Source: Sinonovacula constricta (Eukaryota; Mollusca; Bivalvia; Cardiida; Solecurtidae). From it: a stretch of 64,000 bases of DNA. Positions 36,101 through 51,300 of this stretch are shown here, piece by piece. How positions within the stretch are numbered: the stretch's first letter is position 1; every line of letters begins with the position of its first letter. The position numbers and the translations under genes were made by a program. The notes below the pieces were generated by a model. The model was given only the letters and a program-made list of their open reading frames with translations, searched no databases and was not told the DNA's origin. The stretch is taken from positions 65,297,129 through 65,361,128 of the forward strand of contig CM017562.1 in the NCBI GenBank assembly GCA_007844125.1, in the 5' to 3' direction.

Positions 36101-39100
36101 CAAGTGCCCAGAAAAAAATCCACAACGTTCAAGCCCTCACAAATGTCTAGTACACAATTCACAACAGTCACGCCCACACGAATGTCTAGTACACAATCCA
36201 CAACGTTCACGCCCTCTCAGATGTCTAGTACACAATCTACAACGTTCAAGCCCTCACAAATGTCCAGAACGCAATCCACAACGTTCACGCTCTCACAAAC
36301 GTCTATAGTAAACAATCTACAACGTTCACACCCTCCCAAATGTCTAGTAAACAATCTACAACGTTCACGCTCTCACAAATGTCGTACACAATCCACAACG
36401 TTCACGCCCTCACAAAGGTCTGGTAAACAATCCAAAAAGTTCACGCTCTCCCAAATGTCTAGTACACAATCCACAATGCTCACGCCCTAACAAATGTCTA
36501 GTACACAATCCACAACGTTCACGCCCTCACAAATGTCTAGCCTACAATCCACAACGTTCACGCCCTCACGAACGTCTAGTACACAATCTACAACGTTCAA
36601 GTCCTCACAAATGTCTGGTACACAATCTACAACGCTCACGCCCTCACAAATGTCTAGCCTACAATCCACAACGTTCACGCCCTCACGAACGTCTAGTACA
36701 CAATCTACAACGTTCAAGTCCTCACAAATGTCTGGTACACAATCTACAACGCTCACGCCCTCACAAATGTCTAGTACACAATCCACAACGCTCACGCCCT
36801 CATAAATGTTTAGTACACAATCCACAACGCTCACGCCCTCATAACTGTCTCGTACACAATCAACAACGCTAACGCCCTCACAAACGTCTAGTACACAATT
36901 CACAATGTTCGAGGCCTCACAAATGTCTAGATCACTATCTACAACGTTCACGCCCTCACACATGTCGAGGACACAATCCACAAAGCTGACGCCTTCACAA
37001 AAGTCTAGTATGTAATCCACAATGGTCAGGCCCTCACAAACGTCTAGTACGCAATTAACAACCTTCACACCTTCCTAAATGTCTAGTACACAATCCACAA
37101 CGCTCACGCCCTCACAAATGTCTTGTACACAATCTACAACGATCACGCTCTCACAAATGTCGAACACAATCCCCAACGTTCACGCCCTCACGAATGTCTG
37201 GTACACAATTTACAACGTTCAAGTCCTCACAAATGTCTAGTACACAATCCACAACGCTCATGCCCTCCCAAATGTCTAGTACACAGTTCAAATCGTCCAC
37301 GCCCTCACAAAGGTCTGGTAAACAATCTAAAAGGTTCACGCCCTCCCAAATGTCTAGTACACAATCCACAACGCTCACGCCCTAACAAATGTCTAGTCTC
37401 CAATCCACAACGCTCACGCCCTCACAGATGTCTAGTACTCAATCTACAACGTTCACGCCCTACTAAAAGTCAAGTACACCATCCACAACGTTCAGGCCAT
37501 CATAAATGTCTTGTACGCAATTCACAACGTCCACGCCCACACGAATGTCTAGTACACAATCCACAACGTTCACGCCCTCACAAATGTCTAGTACACAATT
37601 CACAACGTTCACGCTCTCCCAAATGTCTGGTACACCATCCACAACGTCAAGGCCCTCATAAATGTCTTGTACGCAATTCACAACGTCCACGTACTCACGA
37701 ATATCTAGAACACAATTCACAACGTTTACGTCCTAAAAATGTCTGGTGCACAATCCATAACGTTCACGCCCTCACAAATGTCAAATACTTAATTCACAAC
37801 GTTCATGCCCTAAAAAACGTCTAGTACTCAATTCGCAAAGTTCACGCCCTCAAAAATGTCTAGTACGCAATTCACAACGTTCACGCCCTCACAAATGAAT
37901 AGTACACAATCCAAAAAGTTCACGCCCTAACAAATGTCTGGAAGACAATCCACAACGTTCACGCACTTACAAATGTCTAGTACACTTTCCACAAGGTTCA
38001 CGCCCTCACAAATGTCTAGTACACAATCAACAACGTTCATGCCCTCACAAATGTCTGGTACACAATCCACAACGTTCACGTCCTCACAAATGTCTAGTAC
38101 ACATGCAACAATGCTCACACCCTCACAAACATCTTGTACGCAATTCACAACGTTCACGCCCTTGCAAATGTCCAATACACAATCCACAACGTTCACGCCC
38201 TCACAAATTTCTTGTACACAATCCACAACGCTTATGGCCTCACGAATGTCTAGTACACAATACACAATGCTCACGCCCTCACAAATGTCTGGTACACAAT
38301 CCACAACGTTCACGTCCTCACAAATGTCTAGTAGACATGCAACAATGCTCACGCTCACACCCTCACAAACATCTTGTACGCAATTCACAACGTTCACGCC
38401 CTTGCAAATGTCCAATACACAATCAACAACGTTCACGCCCTCACAAATTTCTTGTACACAATCCACAACGCTTATGGCCTCACGAATGTCTAGTACACAA
38501 TACATAATGCTCACGCCCTCACAAATGTTAAGTACGCAATCCACAACGTTCACGCCCTCACAAATGTCTAGTACACAACTCACAGCGTTCACGCTCTCAC
38601 AAATGTCTGGTACACAACCCACAACGTTTACGCCCTCCCAAATATCTAATATACAATCCACAACGTTCATGCCCTCACAAATGTCTTGTACACTATCCAC
38701 AACGATCACGCCCTCCCACATGTCTAGTACACAACCCACAACGTTCACGCCCTCCCAAATATCTTATATACAATCCACAACGTTCACGCCCGCCCAAATG
38801 TCTAGTACACAATCCACAACGTTCACGCCCCGCCCAAATGTCTAGTACACAATCCACAACGTTAACGTCCTCACAAATGTCTGGTACACAACCCACAACG
38901 CTCACGCCCTCACAAATGTCTGGTACACAATCCACAACGTTAACGTCCTCACAAATGTCTAGTACGCAATTCACAACGTTCACGCCCTCACAAATGCCTA
39001 GTACACAATCCAAAAATTCACGTCCTCACAAATGTCTAGTAGACATGCAACAATGCTCACGCTCACACCCTCACAAACATCTTGTACGCAATTCACAACG

Positions 39101-42100
39101 TTACGCCCTTGCAAATGTCCAATACACAATCCACAACGTTCACGCCCTCACAAATTTCTTGTACACACTCCACAACGCTTATGGTCTCACGAATGTCTAG
39201 TACACAATACATAATGCTCACGCCCTCACAAATGTTAAGTACGCAATCCACAACGTTCACGCCCTCACAAATGTCTAGTACACAATCCATAATGTTCAGG
39301 CCCGTCCACATGTCTAGTACACAACCCAAAACGCTCACGCCCTCACAAGTGCCCAGAAAAAAATCCACAACGTTCAAGCCCTCACAAATGTCTAGTACAC
39401 AATTCACAACACTCACGCCCACACGAATGTCTAGTACACAATCCACAACGTTCACGCCCTCTTAGATGTCTAGTACACAATCTACAACGTTCAAGCCCTC
39501 ACAAATGTCCAGAACGCAATCCACAACGTTCACGCTCTCACAAACGTCTATAGTAAACAATCTACAACGTTCACACCCTCCCAAATATCTAGTAAACAAT
39601 CTACAACGTTCACGCTCTCACAATGTCGTACACAATCCACAACGTTCACGCCCTCAAAAAGGTCTGGTAAACAATCCAAAAAGTTCACGCCCTCCCAAAT
39701 GTCTAGTACACAATCCACAACGCTCACGCCCTAACAAATGTCTAGTACACAATCCACAACGTTCACGCCCTCACAAATGTCTAGCCTACAATCCACAACG
39801 TTTACGCCCTCACGAACGTCTAGTACACAATCTACAACGTTCAAGTCCTCACAAATGTCTGGTACACAATTTACAACGCTCACGCCCTCACAAATGTCTA
39901 GCCTACAATCCACAACGTTCACGCCCTCACGAACGTCTAGTACACAATCTACAACGTTCAAGTCCTCACAAATGTCTGGTACACAATCTACAACGCTCAC
40001 GCCCTCACAAATGTCTAGTACACAATCCACAACGCTCACGCCCTCATAAATGTTTAGTACACAATCCACAACGCTCACGCCCTCATAACTGTCTCGTACA
40101 CAATCAACAACGCTAACGCCCTCACAAACGTCTAGTACACAATTCACAATGTTCGAGGCCTCACAAATGTCTAGATCACTATCTACAACGTTCACGCCCT
40201 CACACATGTCGAGGACACAATCCACAAAGCTGACGCCTTCACAAAAGTCTAGTATGTAATCCACAATGGTCAGGCCCTCACAAACGTCTAGTACGCAATT
40301 CACAACCTTCACACCTTCCTAAATGTCTAGTACACAATCCACAACGCTCACGCCCTCACAAATGTCTTGTACACAATCTACAACGATCACGCTCTCACAA
40401 ATGTCGAACACAATCCCCAACGTTCACGCCCTCACGAATGTCTGGTACACAATTTACAACGTTCAAGTCCTCACAAATGTCTAGTACACAATCCACAACG
40501 CTCATGCACTCCCAAATGTCTAGTACACAATTCACAACGTCCACGCCCTCACAAAGGTCTGGTAAACAATCTAAAAGGTTCACGCCCTCCCAAATGTCTA
40601 GTACACAATCCACAACGCTCACGCCCTAACAAATGTCTAGTCTCCAATCCACAACGCTCACCGCCCTCACAGATGTCTAGTACTCAATCTACAACGTTCA
40701 CGCCCTACTAAAAGTCAAGTACACCATCCACAACGTTCAGGCCATCATAAATGTCTTGTACGCAATTCACAACGTCCACGCCCACACGAATGTCTAGTAC
40801 ACAATCCACAACGTTCACGCCCTCACAAATGTCTAGTACACCATCCACAACGTCAAGGCCCTCATAAATGTCTTGTACGCAATTCACAACGTCCACGTAC
40901 TCACGAATATCTAGAACACAATTCACAACGTTTACGTCCTAAAATGTCTGGTGCACAATCCATAACGTTCACGCCCTCACAAATGTCAAATACTTAATTC
41001 ACAACGTTCATGCCCTGAAAACCGTCTAGTACGCAATTCGCAAAGTTCACGCCCTGCAAAAATGTCTAGTACGCAATTCACAACGTTCACGCCCTCACAA
41101 ATGAATAGTACACAATCCAAAAAGTTCACGCCCTAACAAATGTCTGGAAGACAATCCACAACGTTCACGCACTCACAAATGTCTAGTACACTTTCCACAA
41201 GGTTCACGCCCTCACAAATGTCTAGTACACAATCAACAACGTTCATGCCCTCACAAATGTCTGGTACACAATCCACAACGTTCACGTCCTCACAAATGTC
41301 TAGTACACATGCAACAATGCTCACACCCTCACAAACATCTTGTACGCAATTCACAACGTTCACGCCCTTGCAAATGTCCAATACACAATCCACAACGTTC
41401 ACGCCCTCACAAATTTCTTGTACACAATCCACAACGCTTATGGCCTCACGAATGTCTAGTACACAATACACAATGCTCACGCCCTCACAAATGTCTGGTA
41501 CACAATCCACAACGTTCACGTCCTCACAAATGTCTAGTAGACATGCAACAATGCTCACGCTCACACCCTCACAAACATCTTGTACGCAATTCACAACGTT
41601 CACGCCCTTGCAAATGTCCAATACACAATCCACAACGTTCACGCCCTCACAAATTTCTTGTACACAATCCACAACGCTTATGGCCTCACGAAGGTCTAGT
41701 ACACAATACATAATGCTCACGCCCTCACAAATGTTAAGTACGCAATCCACAACGTTCACGCCCTCACAAATGTCTAGTACACAATCCATAATGTTCAGGC
41801 CCGTCAACATGTCTAGTACACAACCCAAAACGCTCACGCCCTCACAAGTGCCCAGAAAAAAATCCACAACGTTCAAGCCCTCACAAATGTCTAGTACACA
41901 ATTCACAACACTCACGCCCACACGAATGTCTAGTACACAATCCACAACGTTCACGCACTCTCAGATGTCTAGTACACAATCTACAAACGTTCAAGCCCTC
42001 ACAAATGTCCAGAACGCAATCCACAACGTTCACGCTCTCACAAACGTCTATAGTAAACAATCTACAACGTTCACACCCTCCCAAATGTCTAGTAAACAAT

Positions 42101-45100
42101 CTACAACGTTCACGCTCTCACAAATGTCGTACACAATCCACAACGTTCACGCCCTCACAAAGGTCTGGTAAACAATCCAAAAAGTTCACGCCCTCCCAAA
42201 TGTCTAGTACACAATCCACAACGCTCACGCCCTAACAAATGTCTAGTACACAATCCACAACGTTCACGCCCTCACAAATGTCTAGCCTACAATCCACAAC
42301 GTTCACGCCCTCACGAACGTCTAGTACACAATCTACAACGTTCAAGTCCTCACAAATGTCTGGTACACAATCTACAACGCTCACGCCCTCACAAATGTCT
42401 GGTACACAATCCACAACGCTCACGCCCTCATAAATGTTTAGTACACAATCCACAACGCTCACGCCCTCATAACTGTCTCGTACACAATCAACAACGCTAA
42501 CGCCCTCACAAACGTCTAGTACACAATTCACAATGTTCGAGGCCTCACAAATGTCTAGATCACTATCTACAACGTTCACGCCCTCACACATGTCGAGGAC
42601 ACAATCCACAAAGCTGACGCCTTCACAAAAGTCTAGTATGTAATCCACAATGGTCAGGCCCTCACAAACGTCTAGTACGCAATTCACAACGCTCACGCCC
42701 TCACAAATGTCTAGTACACAATCCACAACGCTCACGCCCTCACAAATGTCTTGTACACAATCTACAACGATCACGCTCTCACAAATGTCGAACACAATCC
42801 CCAACGTTCACGCCCTCACGAATGTCTGGTACACAATTTACAACGTTCAAGTCCTCACAAATGTCTAGTACACAATCCACAACGCTCATGCCCTACCAAA
42901 TGTCTAGTACACAATTCACAACGTCCACGCCCTCACAAAGGTCTGGTAAACAATCTAAAAGGTTCACGCCCTCCCAAATGTCTAGTACACAATCCACAAC
43001 GCTCACGCCCTAACAAATGTCTAGTCTCCAATCCACAACGCTCACGCCCTCACAGATGTCTAGTACTCAATCTACAACGTTCACGCCCTACTAAAAGTCA
43101 AGTACACCCATCCACAACGTTCAGGCCATCATAAATGTCTTGTACGCAATTCACAACGTCCACGCCCCACACGAATGTCTAGTACACAATCCACAACGTT
43201 CACGCCCTCACAAATGTCTAGTACACCATCCACAACGTCAAGGCCCTCATAAATGTCTTGTACGCAATTCACAACGCCCACGTACTCACAAATATCTAGA
43301 ACACAATTCACAACGTTTACGTCCTAAAAATGTCTGGTGCACAATCCATAACGTTCACGCCCTCACAAATGTCAAATACTTAATTCACAACGTTCATGCC
43401 CTGAAAACCGTCTAGTACGCAATTCGCAAAGTTCACGCCCTCAAAAATGTCTAGTACGCAATTCACAACGTTCACGCCCTCACAAATGAATAGTACACAA
43501 TCCAAAAAGTTCACGCCCTAACAAATGTCTGGAAGACAATCCACAACGTTCACGCACTCACAAATGTCTAGTACACTTTCCACAACGTTCACGCTCTCAC
43601 AAACGTCTATAGTAAACAATCTACAACGTTCACACCCTCCCAAATGTCTAGTAAACAATCTACAACGTTCACGCTCTCACAAATGTCGTACACAATCCAC
43701 AACGTTCACGCCCTCACAAAGGTCTGGTAAACAATCCAAAAAGTTCACGCCCTCCCAAATGTCTAGTACACAATCCACAACGCTCACGCCCTAACAAATG
43801 TCTAGTACACAATCCACAACGTTCACGCCCTCACAAATGTCTAGCCTACAATCCACAACGTTCACGCCCTCACGAACGTCTAGTACACAATCTACAACGT
43901 TCAAGTCCTCACAAATGTCTGGTACACAATCTACAACGCTCACGCCCTCACAAATGTCTAGTACACAATCCACAACGCTCACGCCCTCATAAATGTTTAG
44001 TACACAATCCACAACGCTCACGCCCTCATAACTGTCTCGTACACAATCAACAACGCTAACGCCCTCACAAACGTCTAGTACACAATTCACAATGTTCGAG
44101 GCCTCACAAATGTCTAGATCACTATCTACAACGTTCACGCCCTCACACATGTCGAGGACACAATCCACAAAGCTGACGCCTTCACAAAAGTCTAGTATGT
44201 AATCCACAATGGTCAGGCCCTCACAAACGTCTAGTACGCAATTCACAACCTTCACACCTTCCTAAATGTCTAGTACACAATCCACAACGCTCACGCCCTC
44301 ACAAATGTCTTGTACACAATCTACAACGATCACGCTCTCACAAATGTCGAACACAATCCCCAACGTTCACGCCCTCACGAATGTCTGGTACACAATTTAC
44401 AACGTTCAAGTCCTCACAAATGTCTAGTACACAATCCACAACGCTCATGCACTCCCAAATGTCTAGTACACAATTCACAACGTCCACGCCCTCACAAAGG
44501 TCTGGTAAACAATCTAAAAGGTTCACGCCCTCCCAAATGTCTAGTACACAATCCACAACGCTCACGCCCTAACAAATGTCTAGTCTCCAATCCACAACGC
44601 TCACGCCCTCACAGATGTCTAGTACTCAATCTACAACGTTCACGCCCTACTAAAAGTCAAGTACACCATCCACAACGTTCAGGCCATCATAAATGTCTTG
44701 TACGCAATTCACAACGTCCACGCCCACACGAATGTCTAGTACACAATCCACAACGTTCACGCCCTCACAAATGTCTAGTACACCATCCACAACGTCAAGG
44801 CCCTCATAAATGTCTTGTACGCAATTCACAACGTCCACGTACTCACGAATATCTAGAACACAATTCACAACGTTTACGTCCTAAAAATGTCTGGTGCACA
44901 ATCCATAACGTTCACGCCCTCACAAATGTCAAATACTTAATTCACAACGTTCATGCCCTAAAAAAGGTCTAGTACTCAATTCGCAAAGTTCACGCCCTCA
45001 AAAATGTCTAGTACGCAATTCACAACGTTCACGCCCACACGAATGTCTAGTACACAATCCACAACGTTCACGCCCTCACAAATGTCTAGTACACCATCCA

Positions 45101-45384
45101 CAACGTCAAGGCCCTCATAAATGTCTTGTACGCAATTCACAACGTCCACGTACTCACGAATATCTAGAACACAATTCACAACGTTTACGTCCTAAAAATG
45201 TCTGGTGCACAATCCATAACGTTCACGCCCTCACAAATGTCAAATACTTAATTCACAACGTTCATGCCCTAAAAAACGTCTAGTACGCAATTCGCAAAGT
45301 TCACGCCCTCAAAAATGTCTAGTACGCAATTCACAACGTTCACGCCCTCACAAATGAATAGTACACAATCCAAAAGTTCACGCC
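33124..45384 (+). repeat. Super-unit copy 2 (12,261 bp, five blocks)
   Basis: Block starts are 33,124, 35,389, 37,927, 41,133 and 43,518, the same order and nearly the same lengths as copy 1. It carries several one-base length changes in C or A runs, for example near 38,831, 39,103, 39,621, 40,671, 40,941, 41,056, 41,985, 43,109 and 43,166. It also has one replaced monomer in block 3 (38,773-38,845). Confidence 0.93.
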
Positions 45385-48300
45385 CTAACAAAGGTCTGGA
45401 AGACAATCCACAACGTTCACGCACTCACAAATGTCTAGTACACTTTCCACAAGGTTCACGCCCTCACAAATGTCTAGTACACAATCAACAACGTTCATGC
45501 CCTCACAAATGTCTGGTACACAATCCACAACGTTCACGTCCTCACAAATGTCTAGTACACATGCAACAATGCTCACACCCTCACAAACATCTTGTACGCA
45601 ATTCACAACGTTCACGCCCTTGCAAATGTCCAATACACAATCCACAACGTTCACGCCCTCACAAATTTCTTGTACACAATCCACAACGCTTATGGCCTCA
45701 CGAATGTCTAGTACACAATACACAATGCTCACGCCCTCACAAATGTCTGGTACACAATCCACAACGTTCACGTCCTCACAAATGTCTAGTAGACATGCAA
45801 CAATGCTCACGCTCACACCCTCACAAACATCTTGTACGCAATTCACAACGTTCACGCCCTTGCAAATGTCCAATACACAATCCACAACGTTCACGCCCTC
45901 ACAAATTTCTTGTACACAATCCACAACGCTTATGGCCTCACGAATGTCTAGTACACAATACATAATGCTCACGCCCTCACAAATGTTAAGTACGCAATCC
46001 ACAACGTTCACGCCCTCACAAATGTCTAGTACACAATCCATAATGTTCAGGCCCGTCCACATGTCTAGTACACAACCCAAAACGCTCACGCCCTCACAAG
46101 TGCCCAGAAAAAAATCCACAACGTTCAAGCCCTCACAAATGTCTAGTACACAATTCACAACACTCACGCCCACACGAATGTCTAGTACACAATCCACAAC
46201 GTTCACGCCCTCTCAGATGTCTAGTACACAATCCACATCGTTCACGCCCCTCACAAATGTCTAGCCTACAATCCACAACGTTCACGCCCTTACGAACGTC
46301 TAGTACACAATCTACAACGTTCAAGTCCTCACAAATGTCTGGTACACAATCTACAACGCTCACGCCCTCACAAATGTCTAGCCTACAATCCACAACGTTC
46401 ACGCCCTCACGAACGTCTAGTACACAATCTACAACGTTCAAGTCCTCACAAATGTCTGGTACACAATCTACAACGCTCACGCCCTCACAAATGTCTAGTA
46501 CACAATCCACAACGCTCACGCCCTCATAAATGTTTAGTACACAATCCACAACGCTCACGCCCTCATAACTGTCTCGTACACAATCAACAAACGCTAACGC
46601 CCTCACAAACGTCTAGTACACAATTCACAATGTTCGAGGCCTCACAAATGTCTAGATCACTATCTACAACGTTCACCGCCCTCACACATGTCGAGGACAC
46701 AATCCACAAAGCTGACGCCTTCACAAAAGTCTAGTATGTAATCCACAATGGTCAGGCCCTCACAAATGTCTAGTACGCAATTCACAACCTTCACACCTTC
46801 CTAAATGTCTAGTCCACAATCCACAACGCTCACGCCCTCACAAATGTCTTGTACACAATCTACAACGATCACGCTCTCACAAATGTCGAACACAATCCCC
46901 AACGTTCACGCCCTCACGAATGTCTGGTACACAATTTACAACGTTCAAGTCCTCACAAATGTCTAGTACACAATCCACAACGATTATGCCCTCCCAAATG
47001 TCTAGTACACAGTTCAAATCGTCCACGCCCCTCACAAAGGTCTGGTAAACAATCTAAAAGGTTCACGCCCTCCCAAATGTCTAGTACACAATCCACAACG
47101 CTCACGCCCTAACAAATGTCTAGTCTCCAATCCACAACGCTCACGCCCTCACAGATGTCTAGTACTCAATCTACAACGTTCACGCCCTACTAAAAGTCAA
47201 GTACACCATCCACAACGTTCAGGCCATCATAAATGTCTTGTACGCAATTCACAACGTCCACGCCCACACGAATGTCTAGTACACAATCCACAACGTTCAC
47301 GCCCTCACAAATGTCTAGTACACAATTCACAACGTTCACGCCCTCCCAAATGTCTGGTACACCATCCACAACGTCAATGCCCTCATAAATGTCTTGTACG
47401 CAATTCACAACGTCCACGTACTCACGAATATCTAGAACACAATTCACAACGTTTACGTCCTAAAATGTCTGGTGCACAATCCATAACGTTCACGCCCTCA
47501 CAAATGTCAAATACTTAATTCACAACGTTCATGCCCTAAAAAACGTCTAGTACTCAATTCGCAAAGTTCACGCCCTGAAAAATGTCTAGTACGCAATTCA
47601 CAACGTTCACGCCCTCACAAATGAATAGTACACAATCCAAAAAGTTCACGCCCTAACAAATGTCTGGAAGACAATCCACAACGTTCACGCACTCACAAAT
47701 GTCTAGTACACTTTCCACAAGGTTCACGCCCTCACAATGTCTAGTACACAATCAACAACGTTCATGCCCTCACAAATGTCTGGTACACAATCCACAACGT
47801 TCACGTCCTCACAAATGTCTAGTACACATGCAACAATGCTCACACCCTCACAAACATCTTGTACGCAATTCACAACGTTCACGCCCTTGCAAATGTCCAA
47901 TACACAATCCACAACGTTCACGCCCTCACAAATTTCTTGTACACAATCCACAACGCTTATGGCCTCACGAATGTCTAGTACACAATACACAATGCTCACG
48001 CCCTCACAAATGTCTGGTACACAATCCACAACGTTCACGTCCTCACAAATGTCTAGTAGACATGCAACAATGCTCACGCTCACACCCTCACAAACATCTT
48101 GTACGCAATTCACAACGTTCACGCCCTTGCAAATGTCCAATACACAATCCACAACGTTCACGCCCTCACAAATTTCTTGTACACAATCCACAACGCTTAT
48201 GGCCTCACGAATGTCTAGTACACAATACATAATGCTCACGCCCTCACAAATGTTAAGTACGCAATCCACAACGTTCACGCCCTCACAAATGTCTAGTACA

Positions 48301-51300
48301 CAATCCATAATGTTCAGGCCCGTCCACATGTCTAGTACACAACCCAAAACGCTCACGCCCTCACAAGTGCCCAGAAAAAAATCCACAACGTTCAAGCCCT
48401 CACAAATGTCTAGTACACAATTCACAACAGTCACGCCCACACGAATGTCTAGTACACAATCCACAACGTTCACGCCCTCTCAGATGTCTAGTACACAATC
48501 TACAACGTTCAAGCCCTCACAAATGTCCAGAACGCAATCCACAACGTTCACGCTCTCACAAACGTCTATAGTAAACAATCTACAACGTTCACACCCTCCC
48601 AAATGTCTAGTAAACAATCTACAACGTTCACGCTCTCACAAATGTCGTACACAATCCACAACGTTCACGCCCTCACAAAGGTCTGGTAAACAATCCAAAA
48701 AGTTCACGCTCTCCCAAATGTCTAGTACACAATCCACAATGCTCACGCCCTAACAAATGTCTAGTACACAATCCACAACGTTCACGCCCTCACAAATGTC
48801 TAGCCTACAATCCACAACGTTCACGCCCTCACGAACGTCTAGTACACAATCTACAACGTTCAAGTCCTCACAAATGTCTGGTACACAATCTACAACGCTC
48901 ACGCCCTCACAAATGTCTAGCCTACAATCCACAACGTTCACGCCCTCACGAACGTCTAGTACACAATCTACAACGTTCAAGTCCTCACAAATGTCTGGTA
49001 CACAATCTACAACGCTCACGCCCTCACAAATGTCTAGTACACAATCCACAACGCTCACGCCCTCATAAATGTTTAGTACACAATCCACAACGCTCACGCC
49101 CTCATAACTGTCTCGTACACAATCAACAACGCTAACGCCCTCACAAACGTCTAGTACACAATTCACAATGTTCGAGGCCTCACAAATGTCTAGATCACTA
49201 TCTACAACGTTCACGCCCTCACACATGTCGAGGACACAATCCACAAAGCTGACGCCTTCACAAAAGTCTAGTATGTAATCCACAATGGTCAGGCCCTCAC
49301 AAACGTCTAGTACGCAATTAACAACCTTCACACCTTCCTAAATGTCTAGTACACAATCCACAACGCTCACGCCCTCACAAATGTCTTGTACACAATCTAC
49401 AACGATCACGCTCTCACAAATGTCGAACACAATCCCCAACGTTCACGCCCTCACGAATGTCTGGTACACAATTTACAACGTTCAAGTCCTCACAAATGTC
49501 TAGTACACAATCCACAACGCTCATGCCCTCCCAAATGTCTAGTACACAGTTCAAATCGTCCACGCCCTCACAAAGGTCTGGTAAACAATCTAAAAGGTTC
49601 ACGCCCCTCCCAAATGTCTAGTACACAATCCACAACGCTCACGCCCCTAACAAATGTCTAGTCTCCAATCCACAACGCTCACGCCCTCACAGATGTCTAG
49701 TACTCAATCTACAACGTTCACGCCCTACTAAAAGTCAAGTACACCATCCACAACGTTCAGGCCATCATAAATGTCTTGTACGCAATTCACAACGTCCACG
49801 CCCACACGAATGTCTAGTACACAATCCACAACGTTCACGCCCTCACAAATGTCTAGTACACAATTCACAACGTTCACGCTCTCCCAAATGTCTGGTACAC
49901 CATCCACAACGTCAAGGCCCTCATAAATGTCTTGTACGCAATTCACAACGTCCACGTACTCACGAATATCTAGAACACAATTCACAACGTTTACGTCCTA
50001 AAAATGTCTGGTGCACAATCCATAACGTTCACGCCCTCACAAATGTCAAATACTTAATTCACAACGTTCATGCCCTAAAAAACGTCTAGTACTCAATTCG
50101 CAAAGTTCACGCCCTCAAAAATGTCTAGTACGCAATTCACAACGTTCACGCCCTCACAAATGAATAGTACACAATCCAAAAAGTTCACGCCCTAACAAAT
50201 GTCTGGAAGACAATCCACAACGTTCACGCACTTACAAATGTCTAGTACACTTTCCACAAGGTTCACGCCCTCACAAATGTCTAGTACACAATCAACAACG
50301 TTCATGCCCTCACAAATGTCTGGTACACAATCCACAACGTTCACGTCCTCACAAATGTCTAGTACACATGCAACAATGCTCACACCCTCACAAACATCTT
50401 GTACGCAATTCACAACGTTCACGCCCTTGCAAATGTCCAATACACAATCCACAACGTTCACGCCCTCACAAATTTCTTGTACACAATCCACAACGCTTAT
50501 GGCCTCACGAATGTCTAGTACACAATACACAATGCTCACGCCCTCACAAATGTCTGGTACACAATCCACAACGTTCACGTCCTCACAAATGTCTAGTAGA
50601 CATGCAACAATGCTCACGCTCACACCCTCACAAACATCTTGTACGCAATTCACAACGTTCACGCCCTTGCAAATGTCCAATACACAATCAACAACGTTCA
50701 CGCCCTCACAAATTTCTTGTACACAATCCACAACGCTTATGGCCTCACGAATGTCTAGTACACAATGCATAATGCTCACGCCCTCACAAATGTTAAGTAC
50801 GCAATCCACAACGTTCACGCCCTCACAAATGTCTAGTACACAACTCACAGCGTTCAAGCTCTCACAAATGTCTGGTACACAACCCACAACGTTTACGCCC
50901 TCCCAAATATCTAATATACAATCCACAACGTTCATGCCCTCACAAATGTCTTGTACACTATCCACAACGATCACGCCCTCCCACATGTCTAGTACACAAC
51001 CCACAACGTTCACGCCCTCCCAAATATCTTATATACAATCCACAACGTTCTCGCCCTCACAAATGTCTATTAAACAATCCACAACGTTCACGCCCGCCCA
51101 AATGTCTAGTACACAATCCACAACGTTAACGTCCTCACAAATGTCTGGTACACAACCCACAACGCTCACGCCCTCACAAATGTCTGGTACACAATCCACA
51201 ACGTTAACGTCCTCACAAATGTCTAGTACGCAATTCACAACGTTCACGCCCTCACAAATGCCTAGTACACAATCCAAAAATTCACGTCCTCACAAATGTC

